NCBI GenBank assembly: GCA_004380135.1
Contig: QXCR01000178.1
Span: 1 to 54,360 of the forward strand
Direction of reading: 5' to 3'
Source of the DNA: Stemphylium vesicarium
Taxonomy: Eukaryota; Ascomycota; Dothideomycetes; Pleosporales; Pleosporaceae
DNA: 54,360 bases
In this document: positions 20,871 to 32,402 of the stretch, one piece after another
Numbering within the stretch: position 1 is the stretch's first letter
Layout of the letters: the number at the start of each line of letters is the position of its first letter
Notes under the pieces: generated by a model
Databases searched by the model: none
Seen by the model: only the letters and a program-made list of their open reading frames with translations
What the model was told of the DNA's origin: nothing
Translations under genes and position numbers: made by a program

Positions 20871-23005
20871 ACTGGAGAGATCGAATACGATTGAGGCGTT
20901 AAGATGGTATCGTAGGCGCGGAGGATATTCCCGATCCGGACGTCTACGTCCAACGTGCGACGAGGATTAGATGTATATGTAGCAATTGCTTAGGGATACT
21001 CGCATAAGGTACAAGGTAATTGTACAGCTAGTGCCTAACGTCTGCGAGGCTTTAATGTCCGGCGGAGTTTCTCGCCGAGTTTAGTCTTTGATGCGGATGT
21101 TTACTGGCGAGGGCAGATCCAAACATATCGCATTCTAGCTGCCGATATGCAGATGCCCACATCAATCTCCCTCGGATTTAAGTTCACTAAGGGAGGATCC
21201 TCGTCTTGACATACAGCGTGACTTAATCGCATTGGAATTGAAGCTCGATTCGAAGATCCACATCGTTGATCCGGGTTTGGGTTCCGGGGCCATGTTCGAA
21301 ACATGTGGCCAACGAATTGTCTAATAGTCCTAACTAGCTTGCGGCCCGAGCGAAGATCAGGTGTGCAGATCCCTTTAGCCTCAAGCTAGACACGGAATCA
21401 GCATCAATGACAGGGGTCTTCGTTCTAGTGCCTCGGGGTGTGGAGATTCGTGGTGTTCAGCGAATAATTGCAGATCAATATTTTCGGATTGACACGGGTT
21501 CTTTCCATTGTTACAAAAATGCTGGTGGTAGCTCGATGAAGCTCGACATGGTTCGGTTAAATCCTAGTCATGAGAGGGTTTGTACAGCGTTCCCGATCGA
21601 AGAAATGACCCACAACATGGTATTCGTGTTATAGCCATGCCTTTTACATATAAGGAACGTGCCCGTACCTTTGGTCGGAGGCATCTCCGTCGAGACACCG
21701 CAATCTGTGAGTACAGCGCATTCCTTGATATGCATCTTGATAACGCGCGCAGGAACTTGGCCCTCGTGGTAGCCTAAAGTTAATCGCATCGCGGTCGCGG
21801 TTCGCGGTTCGCGGTCCTCTGCTCAAGGCGTCCTCATGATGCAGCTGCACGATCAGGTGTAATTCAGTTGCCCAACGCGCGTGATGGTCTCAGCAGCGCG
21901 ATTCGATGTCTAATGCAACTGCCATGGCAGGCGATGCCCTTGTAGCGGGAACCATAGGAGAACTCTCCGGGGTGGCGTCAGCAACGTGCTGGTTCATCCA
22001 TCGAGACTGGACGCTTGCGCGAGATCGTCCTTTTGTGGTGAGAATCGCGCACGCATCAATTTTGGCTCCGCGGGGCCTGTTCGGAGATCTCGCCGTTCGC
22101 CTTGGTACTCCTGTGAGGCCTTTGTGGCCACCCAGCCTTGTTTTCCCTCGCGTTTGAAGCATTCTGAATCAAGCGAGTTCAGATACGACGATTGGCGGAG
22201 CGCTTTCCGAGGTCCCAAGGTCGCTCTCGCTCTCGCTCTAGCCGTCGCATTTGGACACGGAAGCTGCTTGCCGTTGGAAGCGTAGAGCAGTACCCCCAGC
22301 GGCTCTTTCTCCTTGGGATGGATTGGTGCACATTACTTGCCATGCTGTGACAACCGGGCGAGCGGGTTTGAAGTACCTTGTCGTTGGCTAATGTATGATT
22401 GGGTTTAAGTTTCGACAGACCTAGCGGGTGAGTGCTCGGAGAAGCTCAAGACTTCCGCAGAGTTGGACACGGATGCAGCTCATCTAGGCTGCTGCTGGGG
22501 CGAGATCTCGGGTTTATTTCTCCGAGTAAGACTGAGTTCAATGTTGTGATAGAGGGTGCAGATGGAGTGTGCAGATGTTGGGCAAGGAGATGACGTTTTC
22601 AAAAGTCGAGGTAACGCGTTTAGTCAGGATGACCAACCTGTACAACCACTACATCGGCCGTCACATCCACGAGGTAGCCACCACCGTTGTTAGGACTCCA
22701 ACATGGCCGCGCCACCGATTCCACATGTCAGCGTCCAAATTTTATTCCGAAACAGTGACATGTAAGACGATTAACGCCACTCAAGGCCAATCGTACGCAT
22801 GATATAGCTGCCTTGAGATTCCTATGAATGCCCAATGTCACTGGTCGTTGCATTCAACACGCAACCATAAACCCAATCAAGGTGGCTGGGTATCAAACCC
22901 AGACATGGATACCCATCGGAAACGTATACGAAAACTTCCCAACAACACCAAGAATCCAAATGTACACCAAGTCATCCACCGGAGCAAAATCTGCAAAGCC
23001 CTCAA
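20871..23005. other. 2.1-kb interval without a convincing gene
   Basis: The stretch between the receptor-like gene and the OPT pseudogene shows only short open frames without motifs. A tandem of four tcgcggt-like units lies at 21789-21815 and a gctctc repeat near 22225-22240. The first few hundred bases should be the receptor-gene promoter. I see no transposon ends or RNA gene. Confidence 0.4.
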
Positions 23006-25639
23006 TCAAGGCCCGGACTTTTCTCCCTCAGCAACAGCCTTCCACGAACACTTCCTCCAATCACAAGTATCCTTGTAAACCCTTGTCCCCCACCAGTCCA
23101 GCCCCTCGGCGGCACCGGAGTAAAACACAGTAAAAAAGATAAGCACCCCCGCAACCGCAACTGCGCAATCCAGCGCAGCGCTCAACACAAGATTATATCG
23201 AGTCCACCGCCCCCTATCCCTCTTCTTAACCCACAGCCTAACACTCGAGCCCACAAGCGCCCAGCTTCCATAATTCGTCCCAGACGCAGGCAGAATGTAA
23301 TTCAGGCCGCCGAGCAGCAGCGGCGCATGAGCCTTTGCAAGCCACCTTGAGCGCGGGAAACATTTGCGCAATATGTAGATGGCGGGGGGAATTAGGGCGC
23401 CGAGGAGGAAGAAGTATAGCAAAAGATGGTACAAGGCGCTTTTTGCGAAGAAGCGGCGCGGGCCGACGGCACCCCAGATCAGCGATGTGTTGAAGTGTGT
23501 GCGGGAGAAGGGGCAGGTGAAGCCGCTTACGGCGTCCGCGGTGCAGATGTGCGGGATGTGTGTTAGAGCCTAGTTTACGACGCTGACTTGGGTGGTGGAG
23601 CCGATGACGAGGCCGGTCATTTGGGCAACGAAGAGCTTGCGGGGTGGGATGTAGGGGAAAGGGGAAGTTGTCAGTTGCGTTTTTACTCAATTTCTGGGTA
23701 AGGGGGGAGGAAGACAATTAGGAAATGGTGGATTACATTACAATAGATGCCCAGCTTGAGATCTTGAGCGAATGAAAACCCTTTAATGCCGGAAATGTAG
23801 CCTAGGTTGAAGAACCAGATGTTGGCTAGCACTTTGCCTTCGTACAGGTAGCCTGCAATGATGCGGCAGACCATATCGATTTGAATTTTCACGTTCGAGG
23901 TTGCGTAGACCCATGCTAGCTATGTGCAGAGGCAGGTTCGTATAAGTATGGGAGATGGGTTGTCGGAGGCAAGATGAGTATTGTAGGATACCGGTACGAA
24001 CAAGAGGGTGGATATTCCAAACGCGAAAAGAGCGCCGTACCACCGTAGTTGGACGGGGTAGTATTCGCACGCGAACATGCCTAAAGCGACTCCGATTAGA
24101 GTTATAGTGATATACCACCAAACTGGCACGTCTTCGTAGTGGGGCTGGGGGCTTTTCCGGGCCATCTTGGGCGTGCCCAGAATGCCTGCCAACGGTGACG
24201 ATCGTGCAATATTCATGATTTGATAGCGCTTTTCGAGGAAGATCCAGACGAAAATGGTTGAAATGGAGGCAAAACACAAGCCGAATGTGTTGAGGGCATA
24301 AGTGACCGGCATGTAAATCTGCACATGTTAGTCACCAAAAGCAATCAGCGGCGAAGATGGACGATACGCACTTCGGAGTACTCCTGATACTTGGTAAGGT
24401 CGAACACAAAGCCATTCGATTTGTCGATAATCCTAGAAACGTTGTACTCCATGCCCGTGTTGTCGTATACGGTGTTGCTCTGGAAGGGGAGGTAGCCTGT
24501 ATACCAAGTATTGGTGTAGTAGATGATGGGGGAAACGATGTAGATCCAGAAGACGAGTGCGGCTAGGACATCAAGTATGGTCCACGTGGGAACGACGAGG
24601 GGGGAGCCGATGTAGGCAGTCTGACTCCAGTCAAAGGTCAGGGGAAGGAGACCCATGCCGCTCTTCATGCCAAATACTTGGTTTACGACGGCGTTGCTCG
24701 GAGCGGCCCAGCAGACAAAGGTAAAGTAGCCCAAGGCGGGAAACAAGAAGTCAGGGAGCCAGTACCAGCAAAAGGAAACGCAAAACGCGGTGATGAAGAA
24801 CCTTGGAACCAGACATGTTCCGTCTACTTCCGCCTTCGCTACTGCCGGCTTGTTTGCGAAAGAACAATGCGTGGTTTAGAGCCGTATTTCCTAGAATTCC
24901 AGGCCACACGAATCCGGCGGGCTCAACGACAATAGTACGGAATATTCCTGAAAGACCGAAACCGAAGATGATGGTAGAGAGGGTGATGCAAAGTTCAAAG
25001 CCCCATCCAGCATTGAAGCCGTAGAAAAGTCTCTGTTCTGTCAAGACGTCGGCGCTGAGCCGCGTCATAGAGCTCAGGTTGGCGAGTATGTAGATGAGAA
25101 TGTTCTCCTATCATAGTATTCGTCAGTCTTGTCTTTTAATTCCGGAAACAGGACAAAATGCGCCTTGTAGTTAAACGGGCCAGGGTCCAGGGAGATGCAG
25201 CTTCTAAAAAATGGGAACCCCCAGTCCGGCATTGTGTACTGCCAGGCTTTTCCTAATGGGAAGGTAAGGAACTGAACTACCGACTGGGGCAGTGATATCG
25301 AAGGGAAGCGAAAAGTATACAAAGTATTAAGGCCGCTTCCTAACAGACAAAAGATGATGCCTATTGCCCACATTCGAACTGTCAGACATGGAAGGTCGGG
25401 GTCATCATCAACGAGACCGATGTCTGCGGCGAGGAGAACCTCTTGGCTAGGAGCGCTCGACTCTTCTAGCAACGGACGTCAATCGAGATAGAACATGTCA
25501 ATGGGCGCTATTCCATACCTGATTGGTGCCTTCTTGCACCGTTCTCGGGTTCTGGTGCGGTCTAAGGAGTGTCGACGTATCCTACAACAGGATCCAACGA
25601 GACCTCTTCGTTCGCCTTTCCACCTTGTGTAAGAGGCAT
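23006..25639 (-). pseudogene. Disrupted OPT-family oligopeptide transporter gene
   Basis: Minus-strand exons can be traced at about 25519-25639, 25155-25465, 24372-25107, 23992-24318, 23737-23919 and 23006-23650, in total near 770 codons, the usual OPT size. OPT features are clear: DDDPDLPCLTVRMWAIG at the N-terminus, PGPFNYKAH, many membrane helices, GYISGIKGFSFAQDLKLG and LPASGTNYGSWALVG. Three coding lesions are seen. The frame starting at 25639 hits TAG at 25562-25564. One extra base near 24796-24812 shifts frame between RRNMSGS and FFITAFCVSFCWYW, so that exon's length (736 nt) breaks the phase. TAG at 23570-23572 replaces a Trp conserved in VVNWAL. Intron 5 also lacks a clean acceptor at the expected place, and the intron 2 donor is weak (gtcctg). 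Intact members import small peptides across the plasma membrane; this copy probably cannot. Sequencing error is an alternative for single lesions but unlikely for all. Confidence 0.8.
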
Positions 25640-26160
25640 TACCACGGTAAAGAAGTAGATTGGGGGGAGGTAAAGTTTGATCAGATAAGATGGCCATGAT
25701 CTAGGTGTGTGCCCCGGGGTCCCGGCATGGAAACGGGGCACGAGCTACGAGATGGCCGACATGTGACCGAGTTACGGATGCTCAGCTGGCGATAACAGGG
25801 CTTTGTGAGTGTCTTCATGTTTGGACTAGATCCATTGGGGAGGTGACGGCAATGTCTACGAGGAATGGCAGTGGCTATTTCTATTATTGCAATTGCAATC
25901 TTGTAGCGGACTTGTGCCCACGAATGGAAGTTCTCACTCACGAACATGCTCCCATGAATGCATGCTGTGCGGCGTCATGTACCATGCATAGCCAGACACT
26001 GTTGTATGGGGCCGCTAGTGTGATGCTAGCAGATGTAGTGAAGAAAGCCGCGTGGCTGGTGAGTGGATGGATAGTGGCGCATGCGTCGAGGCCCTGGCAG
26101 GCGTTGCATCACCGGCGGCGGCCGCCGCGCAACAGCCAACCTTCAATCGCATCAGCCACC
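25640..26160. other. Divergent intergenic region between OPT pseudogene and DENN-protein gene
   Basis: These 521 nt lie between two starts on opposite strands and should contain both promoters. The only sizeable plus-strand frame runs through the DENN gene start in another frame and is not a gene. The ATG at 26161 has a good context (agccaccATG). Confidence 0.4.
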
Positions 26161-27914
26161 ATGTCGGCTTCGACCCAGTCGAGCGCGACGATTGATTCGC
26201 ATGACGAGGATGCGCTCAGCGTAGAGGCGCTGTTCTTGATCAAATTCGACAAGAAGGTTGGGTACGTCATGCGCTGTTGGGTCAAGTATGTATCGTCACG
26301 GAGAGCTACGCGCTGATCAGCTACAGCTATACCATCGCTTGGAAACGCACGGCAACGCCCGATATTGCGCTCGAAAATGCTGTCGAATACAAGTCGCTGC
26401 CATCCGGGCTTCACTCGGTTCAGAATGACCTAGTCTACTTTACACACGAGGGATACGCCGGACTCAGCGCCTTTGCAAAGGGCGATGCAGGGGCCGAAGA
26501 GCGCAACGCCAATTTCGTGGCGGTAGGCATTCTGGTCAAGAAGGAGGGCAAATACGGTCGGCTGGGGAGAGGCTGGTTGCTTGCGGGCCGCTTGGAGAAG
26601 TTGGCTGCCGCCCTGGCCAGCGACCCCGAGGCAGTCACACCACTCGAGGAGTTCTGGCAGGAACAGACGACCAAACAGCCGGGCAGTAATGGCGAGGGAA
26701 ACGGGCACAGTAGGGCGCGCGCCATCTCAACCGTGAGCGCCGTGTTGAAGGACGAGGAGAGCCTACCCGAGTACCACCCGGCTTTGTCAATCCACCGCTT
26801 CATCAACACCTTCGGCCCGTTGGTATTTCGGTTGCAACAGGCGGCTCTGCTGAGAAAGAGGATTCTCTTTGTCGGCATCCCTCCGGTCAGAACCGCTTGC
26901 GAGTTTGGTAAGTCTAGAAGTGCAAAGCGATATTCCATGAAACTGACGAGCCCAGTTTACAACCTCTCCGTCCTCTCCAGCATATCGCCCAGGGATACCG
27001 AGCACCTCATCCCCGGCACCGAAGAACTCCTGCGTCTGCCCTGCCTCTTTTCCGTCGGCGTGCACGACATACCCTACCTCGAAGACCTTCGCAACCCCAA
27101 ACCTGGCGCACACACGCCGGGCGCCGAGCCGTTGGAGGGCTGGGTAGCCTGTACCACGGATGAAATCATCACCACCAAGCCAAAGCTGTACGACATCATC
27201 GTCGAGCTGCCACACACATACGATGCCCCGCCGCAAGAGCGGCGCTGGCCACGGATCCGGACGAGCGACGGTAGCCTGATCAAGGCCAGCCAGCGAGACG
27301 TCGCACGCTACAAGCTCCTGCACAAGGAGCTGTTCAAGCAGCGCAACCGACCGCAAACAGCACCTGAGCCCTACACAGACGACGACGACGACGACGACGA
27401 CAACGACCACCAGGCGCCGCTGTTGTCGCGCGACGAAGTTGACACCAAGCGTGCCGACGACGACTTCAACGAAGCATACGACGACACGGTGGTGGAGCCC
27501 ATGACCTGGTCGCGACTTGCATACATGGGCTACATGTGGTGGGCGTCCGCGGGCGAGAAGGATGCATACGCCACTGCAGAGCGGGAGACGGATCGCGACC
27601 TCATTGGCGACCTATCCGAGTACTCGCAGTCACTAGAAACAGCAATTATTGCATACTTTCACCGACAATCCTCCTTGCTGATACGCTCGCTCTCGCAAAT
27701 CATCGAGGCCGACCAGCAAGGCGAGCGCGACGAGGATGACGATGGGGACGGCTTGATCATCGACCGAGATGACCTGTCAAGAATAGGACTGGATACCTGG
27801 TCAGAAGCCGACCGGGCGTTTGTACAGGAGTTTGGCAGCTTGTACTTTGGACGCACTGTTGGTGTCAAGGGCAGTGAGGTGGACTGCTGTGGTTTGAGGG
27901 TGCCCATCTTCTAG
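26161..27914 (+). CDS. DENN domain-containing protein 11 (LCHN)-like, with DUF4484-type C-terminus
   Basis: Three exons (26161-26261, 26321-26907, 26956-27914) give about 548 residues. The N-terminus (VEALFLIKFDKKVGYSYTIAW) matches the opening strand of the LCHN/DENND11 DENN module; LPSGLHSVQNDLVYF and GRGWLLAGRLEKLAAAL continue it, and ILFVGIPPVRTACEFVYNLSVLSSI is formed across intron 2. The second half matches the fungal C-terminal extension I know as DUF4484, with a run of eight Asp (YTDDDDDDDDN) in a linker near residue 390 and SRLAYMGYMWWASAGE. DENN proteins generally work as Rab guanine-nucleotide exchange factors or Rab-binding proteins on internal membranes; a specific Rab is not known from the sequence. 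Family assignment is from memory of the motifs and reasonably firm. Confidence 0.78.
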
Positions 27915-28579
27915 CAGGACTAAAGACTAGCAGCGTGCAGCTAGCCACGGACCGGCCGGCTACCGGTTACGAGCTTTACATGAATACAGGCGTACTGTTC
28001 GTAAGTAATCTTTTCCGTCGAATGGAATCATGCGCTAGATGGCGTACCTGAAATACCCGCCTTTGTTGCAACCATGCTCCAACACACACCATAGACACAC
28101 CATGTACAGCGTGCACACTACTGTAGTTGAATAACCACCATGCACACCGCAATCACGACGCCTCACCTTTTCATATGATGGCCCAACATCTCGTAATCAA
28201 TCAATCCTCATGTTCCCATTCGCCGGGAGTGCTAGCAGCCCAGCCAGCCCGAAGTCGGACCCCGCAATTGCAGCACAGGGCGCACGCGAATTTCTGCGCC
28301 CCGCATCGTCATATGCCATTCAATGCCCGGCTTAAGGGCTTAGTATCACCGAGCACCAAAGTTTTCTTTTTGTTACTGTTGTGATTCATAACCCAGTCAT
28401 AACCAGGAATTCTCTACTAATACTCTCCCTCCTTCTTGATCCCTATAAATTCCCATACTCGAGTGCTTTGAAGTCGCTCGCATCTTTCTCCATACCAAAA
28501 ACACCCGCTTTCCCACCGGGTCGCCAGTTAGCGCGAAATATCCGAATAGAAGAAGCAAACCACGCGACCAGACTTCAAT
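27915..28579. other. Intergenic region upstream of 2-isopropylmalate synthase
   Basis: These 665 nt hold the LEU promoter and leader. A cluster of CCGG tetramers lies at 27952-27966, but the spacing is CCGG-CTA-CCGG rather than the two-base gap of the yeast Leu3 site, so I do not call it. A short pyrimidine-rich leader precedes the ATG at 28580. No gene was seen. Confidence 0.4.
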
Positions 28580-30597
28580 ATGCCCATGCTTGCAGAGCCG
28601 TGGAAGAAGTACCAGCCCTTCAAGCCATTGAACCTGCCGGACAGGACATGGCCGAACAAGACGATTGAGAAGCCGCCGCGCTGGCTGGCAACCGATCTGC
28701 GAGATGGCAACCAGAGTTTAGTCGACCCCATGGTACGTTACTGCCGACGTGTCGCTAGCCATGGTCTGTACTAACACGGACCTCAGGATGGCACGCAAAA
28801 GTGGGAATACTTCCAGATGCTCGTTAAGCTCGGCTACAAGGAAATCGAGGTCTCGTTCCCTTCGGCGTCGCAAACCGACTTTGACTTCACACAACGCCTC
28901 GTACAAACACCCGGCGTAGTACCAGACGATGTCGCCCTTCAAGTTCTCTCGCCATGCCGCAAGGAGCTCATCCGCCGAACCGTCGACTCCCTCAAGGGCG
29001 CGAAAAAGGCCATCCTCCACCTGTACCTCGCGACAAGCCCGTGTTTCCAGCAAATCGTCTTCAACATGAACGACGATGAGACAATCGCCCTCGCAGTCGA
29101 ATGCACAAAGTACGCGCGATCAATAACAAAGGACGACCCCGAGCAGGCGGGCACTGAATGGTCATACGAGTTTTCTCCCGAGACCTTCTCAGACTCTTCG
29201 CCAGAGTTCGTAATCCAGGTTTGCGAGGCCGTCAAGGCCGCATGGGAGCCCAGTGTCGAGAACCAAATCATCTTCAACCTACCGGCTACTGTCGAAGTAG
29301 CCACACCGAACATTTACGCCGACCAGATCGAGTACTTTTGCAAGCACATTAGCGAGAGGGAGAAAATTTGCGTATCGCTGCATCCACACAACGACCGAGG
29401 CTGTGCCGTCGCAGCCGCCGAGCTGGCGCAGATGGCTGGCGCAGATCGTGTAGAGGGAACACTGTTTGGCAATGGAGAGCGCACAGGAAACGTCGACCTG
29501 GTGACTCTGGGTCTGAACCTGTACACGCAGGGAATCCATCCCAAGATTGACTTTTCCGACCTCAAATCCATCATCGACATGGTTGAGAGCTGCAATAAGA
29601 TTCCCATCCACCCCCGCGCACCCTACGGCGGCCAGCTCGTCGTGTGCGCCTTTAGTGGCTCACATCAAGACGCCATCAAGAAGGGTTTCCAGCTGCGCAA
29701 GAAGAACGGCGCGACAAACGAGAGCAGATGGCAGATTCCATACCTCCCTCTCGATCCTCAGGACATCGGTCGCACATACGAAGCCATCATCCGCGTCAAC
29801 TCACAAAGTGGAAAGGGAGGCATCGCCTGGATCATCCAGCGCCAGCTCGAGCTCGACCTGCCGCGCGGCCTTCAAATCGCCTTCTCCAAGGTTGTGCAAA
29901 AGGAAACAGACATGCTCGGTCGCGAACTATTACCCACGGAAATCACCACCCTCTTCGAAGAAGCATACCACCTCAAGCGCAACCCGCGCTTCTCCCTCGT
30001 CGACTACGAGATCAAGGCCGACCGCTCCGCGACACCGCAACCACCGCAGGACGGCAAGACGGCGAGCAGCAAGAATCTGCGTCGTATTTTCAGTGGCGTC
30101 ATTGAGATTGACGGCCAGGAACACAGCATCCAGGGGTCCGGCAACGGTGCGCTGTCGTCGCTGGCTGACGCACTCCGCAGTCTGGGCATCGATCTTGACG
30201 TTGTAGACTACAACGAGCACACCATCGGTACCAGCAAAGATGCAAAGGCGGCGACGTACATCGGTTGTACCGCCGCGCAGAGCAACCACAAGGTTTGGGG
30301 TGTGGGTATCCATCAGGATGTTGTTCAAGCGTCGCTGATTGCCATGTTGAGCGCTGCTTCTTCGGTGAGTTTGGGTTATGGTAATCTAGATGAGTGAAGG
30401 TCACTAACGTGAGGTAGTTTTTGTCTTCGAGACCGACTACGCCTATCCCGTTCCGTCCTAAGCGATCGAATACTCTGGAGATTCCTAGCCCGGATTCGAG
30501 TCCATCGAGGAAAGACAAGGCAAACGGCACGATTGTGGATAAGCTGGAAGCTGCTGTTAATGGCCAGCAAGCCGATGTTAAGAGTGCGGATATATGA
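28580..30597 (+). CDS. LEU4: 2-isopropylmalate synthase (leucine biosynthesis)
   Basis: Three exons (28580-28732, 28787-30364, 30418-30597) give about 636 residues, normal for fungal enzymes. The enzyme condenses acetyl-CoA with 2-oxoisovalerate to 2-isopropylmalate, the first committed step of leucine synthesis. Visible motifs: WLATDLRDGNQSL at the start of the HMGL-type barrel, the metal-site HPHNDRG, GTLFGNGERTGNVDLVTL, and the C-terminal LeuA dimer/allosteric domain from about residue 450 (IEIDGQEHSIQGSGNGALSS; DLDVVDYNEH). No strong mitochondrial presequence is visible at this start. A Ser/Pro-rich tail (SSRPTTPIPFRPKRSN) comes from the last exon, as in related fungi. Leucine feedback through the C-terminal domain is known for the family. 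Confidence 0.95.
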
Positions 30598-30824
30598 GCT
30601 GTTTAACGTAGTTTTCACATTTTTTCTAACTTGTGATTACGCATTTTTGACCAATGGTCTGGGGAAAAAAAAGTGGCTATGATGCTTGGTTGTTTTTTTG
30701 TTTTTTATAAAAGGAGTAGCTAGTGCAACGTGAGTAAACATTGAAATATATGAACCAAACCAGAAACAAACTACATGTAGACTCGTTACTTGAAACCCTC
30801 AAACTCACGTGTATCCCCATACTC

Positions 30825-31887
30825 TTATTCTCCTTCCCCAGTCGGTATCTTCATCCCATGACACCCCTTATACCCACTCTTCTCACTCGGCTTCCACCCC
30901 TTGAGCACCTCTTTCTTAACCTCTTCTTTAATCTCGAAAACTTCAACGCGGATTGGTCGACACGTACTCTTCATATCTTTCTCCTCCCCTCCCTCCTTCT
31001 CACCCTGCCCACCCTCCTCCCCCTGCGTCCACCCCCACACACTCAAATCACCCCCAGGACACGTACTCAGCGCAGCCAGCACATCCATCTCGGCAAAAAA
31101 CATGATCCAACTGTCCTTGTTCGCGGGACTAGACTCCATAAAGTACCTCCCCTGGCTGTCCAAGCCGGTGACTTGGAACACGTTGAGCACGTCATGGATG
31201 TCGAATTCCGTCAGTCCGTGGGGCAGGACGGCGCGGACGAGGTTGGAATGGCAGTGGTAGTCGTAGTCGGTTGAAGTCAGCATGTTCGATACTAGTTCGT
31301 TATTAGTTCGCAGGTAACAATCGCGCTCAAAGCATCGATAGCAGGAGGACGGGGCTTCAGAAGGGAAAGGAAAAGCAGACTCACTTACCATAAGGATCAC
31401 ACCTCGTCCCGAGCAAATCATGACATCTACCCCCCCAAACCGTAACACCCCCCCTCTCATCCCTTCTACCTTCTCTCCCCCCTCCATTCGCAACCCCGTC
31501 TCGTATCGCACACCCATCCGCAACAACCCCAACCATCCCCCTCATAAATGGTAGACAACTCCACAGCCGATCTCCCACCGTAACATGACTCCCCTGCAGC
31601 TGCCGCGTACGTGCTGCCCAGAACCGCTCTCGCGCGTCATGTGAGTTCCAGAGGTTTAAATCGCCCACCTGTGGGCCCTCGGGCGTCGAAAGCCGGAATA
31701 AACTGCCGGCGGGGACGCGCCATGCGCGGCCGCTGCGAGGCGGGATAGTAAAGTCTTGGGTTTTTTGCAGGGAGGAGGGCGGCAGGGCGGCGAGGGAGGC
31801 GTAGAGGGCTGTTGGGGGGTGCAGGGGCGAGGAGGCGGATGTGGGGTAGTATGCTGGTTTGGGAGGCTTTTTGTTGGGGTCGGACAT
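30825..31887 (-). CDS. DUF1989 (urea carboxylase-associated family) protein
   Basis: Two exons on the minus strand (31389-31887, 30825-31291) give about 321 residues from MSDPNKKPPKPAYYP. The DUF1989 pattern is clear: FTIPPRSGRAWRVPAGSLFR, GPQVGDLNLWN, DRLWSCLPFMRGMV, then across the intron TDYDYHCHSNL, HDVLNVFQVTG and AEMDVLAALSTCPGGDLS. The C-terminus has a Gly/Glu/Lys-rich linker before IRVEVFEIKEEV. Bacterial relatives sit next to urea carboxylase or guanidine-degradation genes and resemble aminomethyltransferase folds; the fungal role is unknown. The same frame continues upstream to 32040, but that extension is Pro/Gln-repetitive, so I chose the later ATG. His/Cys residues in HCHSN could bind metal. 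Confidence 0.85.
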
Positions 31888-32402
31888 TGTGGGCTGCGGT
31901 TGCGGTTGCGGTGGTGGTGTTGGGTTGGGTTTGGTGTGCATGTGAACGGTGTAGAGAGCGGTCGAGATGGGAGTTGGGGTTATCTTGCATGCGTAGTATA
32001 TACTACCCTTCTCTAATCTCTCAGGATCCACATCTTGCATGTAACCTTCAGAGCCGGCGATAAGCGCGTTTTTGTGTGGTTTGATAAGATGGAGATGGGG
32101 CCCGATGTCGGATGCGGGGATCGGGAGAAGGGGAAAGACATGTTTTCCTGAGGTTTATTGGCAACGTTTGTTTATTCTTTCTTCTATCTGTGACGCCAAT
32201 GCCGTAGCGGCAGACTTCACAACGCAGTAGAGTTGCAACAGTAGTAAAGATGTTATACCCAACACCTTAGGCACAATTGCTAGACAGTATAACAGCAACC
32301 TTTGTTTAACTTTTGTTTTCTTTCCCTTTCAGACTATCTTTGGCCCAGTCTCCCTTGATTCAACCTCCCACACCCTCCCCATCTCCCCTTTCTCTATTCC
32401 AC
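31888..32402. other. Intergenic region between DUF1989 gene and short-chain dehydrogenase
   Basis: About 515 nt lies upstream of the DUF1989 start and downstream of the next minus-strand gene. Simple tggttgcggttgcgg-type repeats near 31900 create the Pro/Gln frames mentioned for the neighbouring gene. A T-rich stretch at 32290-32340 may be the dehydrogenase 3' end. Nothing else was seen. Confidence 0.4.

Noticed and set aside
2465..25639. Classical secondary-metabolite cluster
   Set aside because: No polyketide synthase, peptide synthetase, terpene cyclase or prenyltransferase is present.
26787..27410. 207-codon frame antisense to the DENN-protein gene
   Set aside because: Its Val run comes from the complement of the Asp codon run; it is a shadow frame.
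27952..27966. Leu3-type binding site upstream of 2-isopropylmalate synthase
   Set aside because: The CCGG tetramers have a three-base or zero-base gap, not the two-base gap of the known site.
29547..30206. 219-codon alternate frame within 2-isopropylmalate synthase
   Set aside because: It is Ser/Arg/Thr-rich and overlaps a conserved enzyme in another frame.
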